From positions 868,001 through 932,000 of the forward strand of contig NZ_CP124591.1 in assembly GCF_038095555.1 (NCBI RefSeq): 64,000 nucleotides of DNA, given 5' to 3'. Position numbers and translations under genes: made by a program. Below the pieces are notes generated by a model. That model worked only from the letters and a program-made list of their open reading frames with translations, was not told the DNA's origin and made no database searches. This document shows positions 16,661 through 25,720 of the stretch, piece after piece. Position 1 is the stretch's first letter. Each line of letters begins with the position of its first letter. The DNA is from Macrococcoides psychrotolerans (GTDB lineage: Bacteria; Bacillota; Bacilli; Staphylococcales; Staphylococcaceae).

Positions 16661-17536
16661 GTGATATGTATTAAAGGTCAGATTATAAAAGCATTAAGTG
16701 GTTTCTATTATGTGAAAAGTGAGGCGAAAATATATCAGTGCCGTGCGAGAGGTAATTTTAGAAAACGCGGTATTTCTCCGTTAGTAGGTGATTTTGTAGA
16801 ATTTCAAGTTGAAAATGAGACGGACGGCTATATCTTGTCTATTGATGAAAGGAACAACAGTATGGTACGTCCACCTGTAGCAAACATTGATCGCGTAATC
16901 GTGGTTCTAAGTGCAAAAGAACCTGAATTCAGCTTGAATTTACTGGACAAGTTTCTCGTTAAAGTCGAATCTTATGGCATTGAACCTGTAATTCTTGTGA
17001 CAAAGAAAGACCTGATTAATAAAGAAGAGGCATTATTTATTGAACGTGCACTAAACCAGTATGAATCTATCGGATATGAAACTTATTTTGTGACCAATTT
17101 GAATGAACAGTCTTATGACGCACTCGTTCAAGGAATCACTGTGCTGGCAGGCCAATCAGGTGTGGGTAAGTCTTCGTTTATCAATAGCCTCATTCCTGAT
17201 GCTAATTTAAATACCGGTGTCATCAGTAACGCTTTAAATCGTGGTAAACATACGACAAGGCATGTCGAACTAATACCACTACAAAATGGTTATATTGCAG
17301 ATACACCAGGGTTTAGTTCTCTTGAACTTGATAACATCGATAAGTATGAACTTAAAAATATGTTCCCGGATTTTGTTAAGCTTTCGCCTCAATGTAAGTT
17401 TAGAGAATGCCTGCATCTTAATGAACCGAAATGCGCGATAAAGACAGCGCTGGCAACAGGTGAAATACTGCAATCAAGGTATGATCATTATTTACAGATG
17501 ATGTCTGAAATTGAGAATAGAAAGGTGAGATATTAA
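16661..17536 (+). CDS. rsgA: Small ribosomal subunit biogenesis GTPase RsgA
   Basis: A circularly permuted GTPase that checks late 30S maturation. About 290 aa: an OB fold (to about residue 70), then G-motifs in permuted order, with VTKKDL (G4) before GQSGVGKSS (G1) and DTPGF (G3), and a C-terminal zinc site CKFRECLHLNEPKC. The 5' end is odd. The only standard in-frame start, GTG 16661, lies inside the Shine-Dalgarno AGAGGTGAT. Alignment with S. aureus RsgA (MKTGRIVKSISG) puts the first residue near codon 16667-16670, where an ATT (16670) stands at ideal spacing. The GTG is listed by default. Confidence 0.93.
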   Translation: MICIKGQIIKALSGFYYVKSEAKIYQCRARGNFRKRGISPLVGDFVEFQVENETDGYILSIDERNNSMVRPPVANIDRVIVVLSAKEPEFSLNLLDKFLVKVESYGIEPVILVTKKDLINKEEALFIERALNQYESIGYETYFVTNLNEQSYDALVQGITVLAGQSGVGKSSFINSLIPDANLNTGVISNALNRGKHTTRHVELIPLQNGYIADTPGFSSLELDNIDKYELKNMFPDFVKLSPQCKFRECLHLNEPKCAIKTALATGEILQSRYDHYLQMMSEIENRKVRY

Positions 17537-18186
17537 TGAAAGTAGCTCCAAGCTTGTTGTCCTGTAATTTTCTTGAATTGAAAGAGGAAATAGCTGACCT
17601 CCATGCAGCAGGTGCAGATTACCTTCATTTTGATGTGATGGATGGCCAATTTGTTCCGAACATTTCTTTTGCTTTTCCAGTATTACAGCAAATTAGAAGT
17701 ATAACAGATCTGACGATTGATACACATTTGATGATACAAGATCCGGAACGGTATATTCAAGCATTTGCTGATGCAGGCAGTGATATTATCACTGTGCATG
17801 TAGAATCTACGAAGCATATTCATAGAGCGTTGCAGATGATTCGAAATGCTGGCAAGAAAGCAGGGATTACACTTAATCCAGGAACGCCGGTCGAATCGAT
17901 TATCCCGGTTCTTGATATGGTTGATCTTGTTCTCGTTATGACAGTTAATCCAGGTTTCGGTGGTCAGTCATTTATCAAGAGTGGTGTTGATAAGATTCGT
18001 TCCTTAAATGAATATCGAAATAAGCATGGACTTTCATATGAAATAGAAGTTGATGGCGGTGTCAATGAAGATACAGCACTTTTATGTAAAGCAGCCGGTG
18101 CTGATGTGCTTGTAGCAGGTTCTTATTTCTTTAAGCATGATGATTATAAAGTACCAGTAAAGATATTGAAAGGAGAAGTAGGATGA
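17536..18186 (+). CDS. rpe: Ribulose-phosphate 3-epimerase
   Basis: It interconverts ribulose-5-phosphate and xylulose-5-phosphate in the pentose phosphate pathway. The 216-aa TIM barrel has HFDVMDGQFVPN (metal and catalytic Asp), THLMI, MTVNPGFGGQ and the phosphate-binding EVDGGVNEDTA. The start shares one base with the rsgA stop, and its stop overlaps the thiN start (ATGA), so rsgA-rpe-thiN is one tightly coupled unit. Confidence 0.97.
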   Translation: MKVAPSLLSCNFLELKEEIADLHAAGADYLHFDVMDGQFVPNISFAFPVLQQIRSITDLTIDTHLMIQDPERYIQAFADAGSDIITVHVESTKHIHRALQMIRNAGKKAGITLNPGTPVESIIPVLDMVDLVLVMTVNPGFGGQSFIKSGVDKIRSLNEYRNKHGLSYEIEVDGGVNEDTALLCKAAGADVLVAGSYFFKHDDYKVPVKILKGEVG

Positions 18187-18821
18187 ATCTTCATATATTA
18201 TGTACGCAGCTGGAAGTAGATGAATCGATATTTGAGATGTATGGAAGTGATGACTGGATAGGTGTGGATTATGGTGCGTTGATGCTGATTGATCATAACA
18301 TTCGACCAATCGCAGCATTTGGAGATTTCGATTCTATTGATGAGACAGAGAAATTACGTATAGAGTCTGTTATCGATATCGACCTTCTTCCTGCTGAAAA
18401 GAATGAAACAGACCTTGAAGTTGCAATGCAGTATGCGAAAGACTTAGAATACAACAAAGTATTTATTCATGGTGCGACGGGCGGAAGACTCGATCATTTT
18501 CTTGGAAACCTGCAGACATTATTGCATCCAGAAATATTATTGTCGGCAAGCGAATTTCATATCGTTAATGCGTATAATACGATTCAGGTACTTACTGCAG
18601 GCACACACATTATTGAACATGAACCTGATAAAAAGTATATATCCTTTATTCCGGTGAATGACGGAGTAACTTTGACACTTGAAGGATTTAAATATGATGC
18701 TGATCGCCTGGAAGTGAATCTTGGAATTACAAGAACGATTTCAAATGAATTTGTTGAGCGTCGTGCGCAAGTTACGGTAGAACAAGGGATGGTTTATTGT
18801 ATACAAAGTACAGAGCAATAA
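18183..18821 (+). CDS. thiN: Thiamine pyrophosphokinase
   Basis: It converts thiamine to thiamine diphosphate with ATP. The 212-aa protein has the family signatures GDFDSI (near residue 42), the acidic EKNETDLEVAMQYA and GATGGRLDHFLGNL, followed by a beta-rich C-terminal domain. It is the last gene of the rsgA operon. No thiamine riboswitch is present upstream; the gene is fused translationally to rpe. Confidence 0.95.
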   Translation: MNLHILCTQLEVDESIFEMYGSDDWIGVDYGALMLIDHNIRPIAAFGDFDSIDETEKLRIESVIDIDLLPAEKNETDLEVAMQYAKDLEYNKVFIHGATGGRLDHFLGNLQTLLHPEILLSASEFHIVNAYNTIQVLTAGTHIIEHEPDKKYISFIPVNDGVTLTLEGFKYDADRLEVNLGITRTISNEFVERRAQVTVEQGMVYCIQSTEQ

Positions 18822-18851
18822 AAAAAGACCTTTCACACAAAGGTCTTTTTT
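18821..18851. terminator. Bidirectional terminator between thiN and rpmB
   Basis: Stem from about 18824 to 18848 with loop CACAC (18834-18838), A-run on the left and T-run on the right, so it can serve both convergent genes. It begins in the thiN stop codon. Confidence 0.85.
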
Positions 18852-18867
18852 GTATCTATATATTCAA

Positions 18868-19056
18868 TTAAACGCGAGTCACTTTACCTGATTTTAATGC
18901 ACGAGCTGAAACCCATACACGTTTAGGCTTACCATCTACTAAGATGCGGACTTTTTGTAAGTTAGCTCCGAAGCGACGTTTGCTGTAGTTCATTGCGTGA
19001 GAACGATTGTTACCTGTTACGGCTTTACGACCTGTAACATGACATACTTTAGCCAT
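18868..19056 (-). CDS. rpmB: 50S ribosomal protein L28
   Basis: A 62-aa large-subunit protein: MAKVCHVTGRKAVTGNN at the start and VWVSARALKSGKVTRV at the end. The ATG at 19056 follows AAAGGAGG at good spacing; an in-frame ATG 36 bases further upstream precedes the Shine-Dalgarno and would add a non-conserved extension, so it is rejected. It is encoded opposite to its neighbours. The 253 bp upstream hold the divergent promoter of yloU and a 22-bp A/T palindrome; an rpmB promoter could not be fixed with confidence. Confidence 0.97.
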   Translation of the reverse strand: MAKVCHVTGRKAVTGNNRSHAMNYSKRRFGANLQKVRILVDGKPKRVWVSARALKSGKVTRV

Positions 19057-19244
19057 TGTTTTTGCCTCCTTTAATAGAATATAGAGATACACTTATCTTT
19101 TACATACCATAATAATTTAACATAATTCAATATGTAATGCAATAAATTTTTGTTTATCAGTTGTAACAATAGAGTAAAAATTACAGTAGTTACTTAAGAT
19201 AATATTATATATAATATTATTTTTACCTTTAAACAATAGATTTC

Positions 19245-19274
19245 TTGTAATTATGAATATTTATTGATTATAAT
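19245..19274 (+). promoter_or_regulatory. Sigma-A promoter of yloU-fakA
   Basis: TTGTAA (19245-19250), an 18-bp spacer and a consensus TATAAT (19269-19274), about 35 bp before the yloU start. Confidence 0.65.
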
Positions 19275-19309
19275 AATATGACGAGTGTATAAACAAGGGA
19301 GGCAATGAA

Positions 19310-19684
19310 ATGACATTAGAAATAACAAATGAATTTGGTTCAATCGATATCTCTAGCGATGTTATCGCAACGATTGCAGGTGGAGCGGCAGTTGAATGTT
19401 ATGGTATCATCGGTATGGCAAGTAAACATCAGGTTAGAGATGGTATTGCAGATATTTTAGGGCGTGACAACTATTCTAAAGGTGTTATCGTAACAAATAA
19501 TAACGGTACTTTAGATGTTGATATGTATATTATTGTTGCATATGGCACAAAAATTTCTGAAATTGCAAGTAATGTACAATCGACAGTTAAATACACTTTA
19601 GAACAAACTTTAAACTTAACGGTTAATTCAGTAAACATATACATTCAAGGTGTACGTGTCATCAAACTGGATGATGAAGAATAG
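19310..19684 (+). CDS. yloU: Asp23/Gls24 family protein (YloU type)
   Basis: A 124-aa Asp23/Gls24-family protein with the family's GGAAVECYGIIGMAS and the central VDMYIIVAYGTKISEIA, ending in IYIQGVRVI. The family includes alkaline-shock protein 23. The single-domain type next to fakA is usual in Firmicutes and of unknown function; it has no membrane segment. ATG follows GGGAGG. The next gene, fakA, follows after 13 bp. Confidence 0.93.
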   Translation: MTLEITNEFGSIDISSDVIATIAGGAAVECYGIIGMASKHQVRDGIADILGRDNYSKGVIVTNNNGTLDVDMYIIVAYGTKISEIASNVQSTVKYTLEQTLNLTVNSVNIYIQGVRVIKLDDEE

Positions 19685-19697
19685 GGAGGATTTCATA

Positions 19698-21344
19698 ATG
19701 AAAACAATTGACGGCAAGCTATTTGCTGAAATGATCATCACAGGAGCAAATAACTTATCTCAAAATGCAGACTATGTAGATTCACTGAACGTCTTTCCGG
19801 TACCAGATGGTGATACTGGAACGAATATGAATCTTTCGATGAGTTCAGGTGCGAAAGAAACTGAGGAGAATATTGAAGCACATATTGGAAACGTTGGAAT
19901 TGCATTCTCAAAAGGTTTATTAATGGGAGCACGTGGGAATTCGGGCGTTATTCTATCACAGCTATTCAGAGGGTTTTCTAAGTATATCGAAGCGGAGAGT
20001 GCGATAGACGCCCAAAAATTTGCTAAAGCATTTCAAGCAGGTGTAAAAACAGCTTATAAGGCAGTAATGAAACCCGTTGAAGGTACCATTCTTACAGTTG
20101 CCCGTGAAGCTGGAGAAGCTGCTATGAAGGCTAGTGAATCAACGGATGACTGTATCGTAATTATGGAAGCGCTCGTTAAAGCTGGGAACGAATCATTAAA
20201 GCGTACACCAGACCTACTTCCAGTATTAAAAGAAGTTGGGGTAGTAGATAGCGGCGGTCAGGGTTTGATGTATGTCTATGAAGGATTCCTTGCTGTTTTA
20301 AAGGGTGAAACAATTGCAGCACCTGTTAAGCGAGATATTAATGACGACTTTATTAATGATGATCATGACTTCGGTGATGTGGTTAAAACTGAAGACATCG
20401 TACCAGGATTCTGTACTGAATTTATGGTTCGATTTAAAGATGGAATGAAACCATTTAATGAAGATGGTTTCAGAGAAGATATGTCTAAGTTTGGTGACTC
20501 GCTCCTTGTGATTTCTGATGAAGAAATCGTTAAAACGCATGTTCACTCAGAAACACCTGGGGAAGCATTAACATATGGTAGTCAATATGGAGAGATTATC
20601 AAGATTAAGATAGAGAATATGCGTGAACAGCATCGCGAAGTGCTACGTAAGCGTGGTATTAAGGAAACTAAAAACGAGATTGAGAAAGTAGAAAAAGCGT
20701 TGATCACAATTTCTATGGGTGAGGGTATTACTGAGTTATTCAGGTCAATTGGTGCAACGCATGTTATTAGCGGTGGACAGACGATGAATCCATCTACTGA
20801 AGATATTGTAAAGATTATTGAAGCAAGTGGATGTAAAGAAGCGGTCGTTCTACCGAATAATAAGAACATAATTATGGCTGCAGAACAAGCAGCTCAAGTT
20901 GTGGATATTCCTGTAGCAGTAGTGCCGTCTAAGACAATACCACAAGGATTAGGTGCGATGCTTGCATACAATCCGGAAGCATCTAGTGATGACAATAAGG
21001 CATCAATGACAGAAGCGATGCAGCATGTGAAGTCAGGTTCCGTTACATATGCTGTCAGAGATACGACTATTGATGGTGTTAATATTGAGAAAGATGCATT
21101 TATGGGTATTAATGAGAGTAAGATTACGGTATCGGATAAAGATCAGAACAAAGTATGTATTGAATTATTGAAATCAATGATTGATGAAGATGCAGAAATT
21201 GTTACGATCATTAAAGGAATCGATGCTGCAGATGAAAATGTTGCTGCCATTGAAAATTTCTTAAGTGAAAATTATGAAGATATTGAAATTGAAATACAAG
21301 ATGGAAAACAGCCTATATATAGCTTTATGTTTTCTGTAGAATAA
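19698..21344 (+). CDS. fakA: Fatty acid kinase catalytic subunit FakA
   Basis: FakA phosphorylates exogenous fatty acids presented by FakB proteins, feeding them to PlsX/PlsY. The 548-aa protein has an N-terminal DhaL-like kinase domain with VPDGDTGTNMNLSM and GARGNSGVILSQL (ADP and Mg binding), a middle domain including GFCTEFMV, and a C-terminal FakB-like domain. The ATG at 19698 follows GGGAGGA; upstream in-frame codons overlap yloU and precede the Shine-Dalgarno. No fakB is in this window. The nearby FapR-regulated plsX gives a pathway link. Confidence 0.95.
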   Translation: MKTIDGKLFAEMIITGANNLSQNADYVDSLNVFPVPDGDTGTNMNLSMSSGAKETEENIEAHIGNVGIAFSKGLLMGARGNSGVILSQLFRGFSKYIEAESAIDAQKFAKAFQAGVKTAYKAVMKPVEGTILTVAREAGEAAMKASESTDDCIVIMEALVKAGNESLKRTPDLLPVLKEVGVVDSGGQGLMYVYEGFLAVLKGETIAAPVKRDINDDFINDDHDFGDVVKTEDIVPGFCTEFMVRFKDGMKPFNEDGFREDMSKFGDSLLVISDEEIVKTHVHSETPGEALTYGSQYGEIIKIKIENMREQHREVLRKRGIKETKNEIEKVEKALITISMGEGITELFRSIGATHVISGGQTMNPSTEDIVKIIEASGCKEAVVLPNNKNIIMAAEQAAQVVDIPVAVVPSKTIPQGLGAMLAYNPEASSDDNKASMTEAMQHVKSGSVTYAVRDTTIDGVNIEKDAFMGINESKITVSDKDQNKVCIELLKSMIDEDAEIVTIIKGIDAADENVAAIENFLSENYEDIEIEIQDGKQPIYSFMFSVE

Positions 21345-21361
21345 GTTAATCTATATGTATT

Positions 21362-21391
21362 AGAACTACACTTTAAAGTGTAGTTCTTTTT
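21362..21391 (+). terminator. Terminator of yloU-fakA
   Basis: A perfect 26-bp palindrome (21362-21387; arms AGAACTACAC and GTGTAGTTCT around TTTAAA) runs into T's. sdaAB starts 20 bp later with its own Shine-Dalgarno but without a recognisable promoter, so readthrough is likely. Confidence 0.85.
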
Positions 21392-21411
21392 AATGGATAA
21401 GGGGGAGCTTT

Positions 21412-22077
21412 ATGAAATATAGAAGTGTATTTGATATTATCGGCCCGGTGATGGTGGGTCCATCATCTTCACATACAGCAGGTGCAGTCAGAATCGGTTT
21501 AGTTGCCAGAGATTTATTTGGAAGGATGCCGGATGCTGTTGATATCTATTTATATGGTTCATTTATGGAAACATATAAAGGACATGGAACAGATGTGGCA
21601 TTAGTTGCAGGTCTGTTAGGTTTTGATACGGATGACAGTCGTATTCCAAAAAGCGTTGAACTTGCGGAAGAAGCAGGATTACAGATAAATTTTATTGAGA
21701 TGACAGAAGAAAGAAGTCACCCTAATACTGCCGTTCTCAACATGAGAAGTCATGATCAGCAGCTCTCTATCGAAGGCATTTCAATTGGAGGGGGTAAGAT
21801 TGAAATAGTTGCATTAAATGGTTTTCCGATTGCAATTTCGGGGAATTATCCTGCGTTACTCGTATTTCATAAAGATACGTTCGGCACGATTGCGAAAGTT
21901 ACAAGTATTCTTAGCGACCACAAAATTAATGTCGGTCAGATGCAGGTCTCACGTAAGGAAAAAGGCGACCTTGCTTTAATGACATGTGAACTAGATGATG
22001 AGATAACAGATGATGTACTAGAGCAGATTAGGCGTTGTGAGGGTATTCAGACTGTAACGTTGATGACAGAATCATAG
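21412..22077 (+). CDS. sdaAB: L-serine dehydratase, iron-sulfur-dependent, beta subunit
   Basis: With SdaAA it deaminates L-serine to pyruvate and ammonia. The 221-aa beta subunit has GPVMVGPSSSHTAGAVRIG at the N-terminus and a C-terminal ACT domain (from about residue 148, GTIAKVTSILSDHKINVGQM) that may sense serine. It lies 12 bp before sdaAA. ATG follows GGGGGAG. Confidence 0.96.
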   Translation: MKYRSVFDIIGPVMVGPSSSHTAGAVRIGLVARDLFGRMPDAVDIYLYGSFMETYKGHGTDVALVAGLLGFDTDDSRIPKSVELAEEAGLQINFIEMTEERSHPNTAVLNMRSHDQQLSIEGISIGGGKIEIVALNGFPIAISGNYPALLVFHKDTFGTIAKVTSILSDHKINVGQMQVSRKEKGDLALMTCELDDEITDDVLEQIRRCEGIQTVTLMTES

Positions 22078-22089
22078 AGGGGAGAAGTT

Positions 22090-22980
22090 ATGTTTAAAAG
22101 CGTAGAAGAACTGATACATATTTGTGAGACAGAAAATAAAAGCATAGCAGACGTTATGATTGCACAAGAGATGGCTGTAAGTAAGCTTGATTACGAAACA
22201 GTAATGTCGAATATGGAAAGAAATTTAATCGTAATGGAACAAGCTGTAGCGCGTGGTCTGGATGGTGTTACAAGTCCTACAGGTTTAACTGGAATGGATG
22301 CGGTGAAGTTACGAAATTATATTGCAAAGGGCAATACGTTGAGTGGCGCGACCTTGCTGGATGCAGTTTCAAAAGCGGTTGCGACAAATGAAGTGAACGC
22401 TGCCATGGGATTAATTTGTGCAACACCGACTGCTGGCAGTGCTGGAGTAGTACCAGGAACATTATTTGCTATGAAAGCAAGACTGAATCCATCGCGTGAA
22501 CAGATGATTAAATTCTTGTTTACGACTGGAGCATTTGGATTTGTTGTGGCTAATAATGCCTCTATCTCCGGTGCTGCAGGGGGGTGTCAGGCAGAAGTAG
22601 GCAGCGCAGCAGCTATGGCAGCAGCAGCGATCGTAGAGATGGCTGGTGGCTCGCCACAGATGAGTGCACATGCATTCAGTATTTGTCTTAAGAATATGCT
22701 GGGTCTTGTATGTGATCCTGTAGCTGGACTTGTAGAAGTACCGTGTGTAAAAAGAAATGCAGCTGGTGCATCCAACGCTATTGTATCAGCAGATATGGCG
22801 CTTGCAGGTGTGGAGAGCAGAATTCCGACAGATGAAGTAATTGAAGCGATGTATAAGATAGGTTTAACAATGCCAAGTGCACTGCGTGAGACAGGTCGTG
22901 GAGGTCTTGCAGGCACTAAGACTGGCCAGGAAATGAAGGAAAGAATCTTTGGAAAATCAGCATCTTCTAATAACAGATAG
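22090..22980 (+). CDS. sdaAA: L-serine dehydratase, iron-sulfur-dependent, alpha subunit
   Basis: The catalytic [4Fe-4S] subunit, 296 aa. Visible motifs are CATPTAGSAGVVPGTL, NNASISGAAGGCQAEVGSA and CDPVAGLVEVPC, whose cysteines are those expected to bind the cluster, and a glycine-rich C-terminus (ETGRGGLAGTKTG). It forms a pair with sdaAB. Its last 32 bases overlap the start of recG. Confidence 0.96.
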   Translation: MFKSVEELIHICETENKSIADVMIAQEMAVSKLDYETVMSNMERNLIVMEQAVARGLDGVTSPTGLTGMDAVKLRNYIAKGNTLSGATLLDAVSKAVATNEVNAAMGLICATPTAGSAGVVPGTLFAMKARLNPSREQMIKFLFTTGAFGFVVANNASISGAAGGCQAEVGSAAAMAAAAIVEMAGGSPQMSAHAFSICLKNMLGLVCDPVAGLVEVPCVKRNAAGASNAIVSADMALAGVESRIPTDEVIEAMYKIGLTMPSALRETGRGGLAGTKTGQEMKERIFGKSASSNNR

Positions 22981-24985
22981 TACATTGAAGGAGTTAAGAG
23001 GTGTCGGCCCGAAATCTTTAGAGAGTCTCAATTCACTCAATATACATTCTATTGAAGACCTCATATTATATCTGCCTTATAAATATGAAGATGAAACCGT
23101 CATTAATTTACATGAAGCCGAAGAGGGTGCAAAAATAACGGTGCAGGGTGAAATTTACTCTGCGCCTGTTTTGGCTCATTTTGGGCGCGGAAAATCTAAA
23201 GTATCATTCCATATGATGGTTGACAATGTCGCGGTGAAGATAGAATTCTTTAATCAGATGTATGTGAAGCGGATTGCAGAGATAGGCAAGACGGTCAAAG
23301 TCACCGGCAAATGGAACAGATCAAAGCAAGTGATTCAAGGCAGTAAAATATCAGAAGATGAACATTCAGGTGTGCAGCTTGTCCCGCAATATAGTCTGAA
23401 AGGTTTGATTAAGCGAGCGCAGTTTAGAAAAATGATTGACAGCGCGTTTCAGACCGTGAAAATTCATCCCTTTTTGCCGGATCACTTAAAAGTGAAATAT
23501 AAACTCTGGGATCTGGATCAATCGCTATATGAGTTACATATTCCTTCAAACCATAAACATTTGCAGCAGGCACGTAGAAGTTTTGCTTTTTGTGAATTAT
23601 TACTCTTTCAGCTTAAGATGCGTATGCTTAATCAGCTTGAACAAAGCGGGGCGCCACATAGCAAGGTCGATTATGATATTACGAAGGTTAAGGCGTTTAT
23701 TGATACGCTGCCCTTCGAACTGACAGATGCACAAAAACAAGTTGTCAATGAAATATTTCGGGATATGAAGCATGAATTTCGCATGAATAGGCTGCTCCAA
23801 GGTGACGTAGGATCAGGGAAGACTATTGTTGCTGCAATTTGCATGTATGCATTAATGACTGCAGGTAGACAAAGTGCATTGATGGTACCGACAGAAATAC
23901 TAGCTGAACAGCATGCAGAAAGTTTATCTGAAATCTATGGTGAATCACTAAACATTGCGCTTCTTACAAGTTCAGTCAAAGGTAAAAAGCGGAGATTAAT
24001 TTTAGAAGCGTTAGAATGTGGCGATATCGATATCATTGTAGGTACACATGCGCTTATCAGTGAACCCGTGCAATTTCATGATCTCGGTTTAGTTATCACC
24101 GATGAGCAGCATAGGTTTGGAGTAAATCAACGTAAATTATTACGTGAAAAAGGCAATGATGCAAATGTACTCTTTATGACGGCTACACCGATACCACGTA
24201 CATTAGCAATCTCTGTATTTGGTGAACTTGACGTTTCAACGATTAAACAGATGCCAAAAGGACGTAAACCCATTATTACAGAATGGGCGAAACATGAGGA
24301 AATTGAAATTGTCCATGATAAGACTGCACGTGAAATACGAGCAGGCCGACAAGTCTATGTGATATGTCCGCTGATTGAAGCTTCAGAACATTTAGATGTA
24401 AAAAACGCAATTGAAATCTATGAAGCTTATCAAAGGCTATTTGGCACTGATAAAGTAGGACTACTCCATGGTAAGATGAAGACAGAAGAAAAAGATGAAG
24501 TGATGAATAAATTCCAAAACCATGAATTTGATGTTATAGTATCTACAACAGTCGTTGAAGTCGGTGTGAATGTTCCGAACGCTACGATGATTGTCATCTA
24601 TGATGCAGAACGCTTTGGTTTATCTACTTTGCATCAGTTAAGAGGTCGTGTCGGTCGAAGTTCTTACCAAAGTTATTGCATATTGGTGGGCAACCCAGAA
24701 AGCGAAACAGGCATAGAAAGGTTGCAGATTATGACGCAGACAACAGATGGCTTTGTACTCAGTGAAAAGGATCTGGAAATGAGAGGACCAGGTGACTTCT
24801 TCGGCATTAAGCAAAGTGGTCTACCGGACTTTAAGGTAGCAAATATTGTTGAGGATTATCGCATGCTGGAAGTTGCGCGTGACGAAGCAAGCGAGTTAAT
24901 ACTAAGTGGTGCAATCGCGCAACCTGAATTACACGCATTAAAGATGCGTCTAGATGCAGACCTTGCTGAACATCAACTTGACTAA
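22949..24985 (+). CDS. recG: ATP-dependent DNA helicase RecG
   Basis: RecG drives fork regression and Holliday-junction processing. The 678-aa protein has an N-terminal helix-hairpin-like segment (KELRGVGPKSLESL), an OB-fold wedge domain (about 60-150), helicase motifs GDVGSGKT, DEQHRFGV, TATPIPRT, and QLRGRVGRS, and a C-terminal TRG region (MRGPGDFFGIKQSG). The start is TTG 22949, inside sdaAA, with AAGGAAAG about 5 bp upstream; N-terminal length then matches known RecG. It is followed after 12 bp by srtA. Confidence 0.94.
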   Translation: MENQHLLITDSTLKELRGVGPKSLESLNSLNIHSIEDLILYLPYKYEDETVINLHEAEEGAKITVQGEIYSAPVLAHFGRGKSKVSFHMMVDNVAVKIEFFNQMYVKRIAEIGKTVKVTGKWNRSKQVIQGSKISEDEHSGVQLVPQYSLKGLIKRAQFRKMIDSAFQTVKIHPFLPDHLKVKYKLWDLDQSLYELHIPSNHKHLQQARRSFAFCELLLFQLKMRMLNQLEQSGAPHSKVDYDITKVKAFIDTLPFELTDAQKQVVNEIFRDMKHEFRMNRLLQGDVGSGKTIVAAICMYALMTAGRQSALMVPTEILAEQHAESLSEIYGESLNIALLTSSVKGKKRRLILEALECGDIDIIVGTHALISEPVQFHDLGLVITDEQHRFGVNQRKLLREKGNDANVLFMTATPIPRTLAISVFGELDVSTIKQMPKGRKPIITEWAKHEEIEIVHDKTAREIRAGRQVYVICPLIEASEHLDVKNAIEIYEAYQRLFGTDKVGLLHGKMKTEEKDEVMNKFQNHEFDVIVSTTVVEVGVNVPNATMIVIYDAERFGLSTLHQLRGRVGRSSYQSYCILVGNPESETGIERLQIMTQTTDGFVLSEKDLEMRGPGDFFGIKQSGLPDFKVANIVEDYRMLEVARDEASELILSGAIAQPELHALKMRLDADLAEHQLD

Positions 24986-24997
24986 GAGGAGATTGAA

Positions 24998-25627
24998 ATG
25001 AGAGTTATCGTAAGATTGATCGGAGTTCTATGTATCGTAGCAGCGATTACGATGTTTTTCTGGCAGGATATTCGTGCGTATTTCACGCATTCAGTCAACC
25101 AAAAGATTATACAGTCATATGAGAAGAATGATGATAAAGTAAATGTTAATGGTTTTGAAAAATGGATCACTAAAACGGAACCTGAAAAATTAAAGCTTAA
25201 AGACAATATGATCGGCTACTTAAAAGTTCCGGCTGCAGATATAAACGAGCCATTATATAAAGGACCGGCAACCCAAGAAGCAATGAAAAATGGTGTCGTA
25301 CTTGTAGATAAAGGTGAAAAGATAACAGAACAGAATGTTGCGATTGCGGGTCATCGTGTAGAAGGTGCAGGGATTCGTTTCAACTATCTGGACCGTGCAA
25401 AAGTTGGCGATACTGTTGAATTATTATCGAGAAGCGGCAAGAATATTTATAAGATTACAAAGATCTATGATGTGCAACCGACTGAAGTCGGTGTACTAGA
25501 TGAAAAGCCTGGAAATCCACAGGAACTTACCTTGATTACGTGTAACGATTATAACCCAGATACTTTAATGTTTGAGAAGCGAATGATTGTCAAAGCGCAG
25601 ATAATTGAAAGAAATGGTCAAAAGTAG
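24998..25627 (+). CDS. srtA: Sortase A (class A transpeptidase)
   Basis: It anchors LPXTG-type surface proteins to peptidoglycan. The 209-aa protein has an N-terminal signal-anchor (about 4-22), then the sortase beta-barrel with His119 (AIAGHR), the class A motif PTEVGVLDEK (161-170), Cys182 (TLITCNDYN) and Arg195 (FEKRMIV): the full catalytic triad. Similarity to S. aureus SrtA is evident along the whole catalytic domain. It follows recG by 12 bp and probably shares its transcript, ending at the terminator before fapR. No LPXTG substrate is encoded in the window. In S. aureus srtA is, as I recall, at another locus. Confidence 0.93.
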   Translation: MRVIVRLIGVLCIVAAITMFFWQDIRAYFTHSVNQKIIQSYEKNDDKVNVNGFEKWITKTEPEKLKLKDNMIGYLKVPAADINEPLYKGPATQEAMKNGVVLVDKGEKITEQNVAIAGHRVEGAGIRFNYLDRAKVGDTVELLSRSGKNIYKITKIYDVQPTEVGVLDEKPGNPQELTLITCNDYNPDTLMFEKRMIVKAQIIERNGQK

Positions 25628-25683
25628 CAGGTCAAAAGGTAAAATAGATACGCTTATAAAAATGAATCGTTTTGTGAAGGTCA

Positions 25684-25719
25684 AAGGAATAAGGCATACA
25701 AATGTCTTTTCCTTTTTTT
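25684..25719 (+). terminator. Terminator of recG-srtA
   Basis: A 13-bp stem with a single bulged T and an ACAA loop (25684-25697 with 25702-25714) runs into a long T tract. It separates srtA from the fapR promoter. Confidence 0.8.
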
Positions 25720-25720
25720 G

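Noticed and set aside
19199..19220. A perfect 22-bp palindrome between rpmB and yloU.
   Set aside because: It is built only of A and T in a very A/T-rich gap and is not aligned with a promoter element; chance or local melting is a sufficient explanation.
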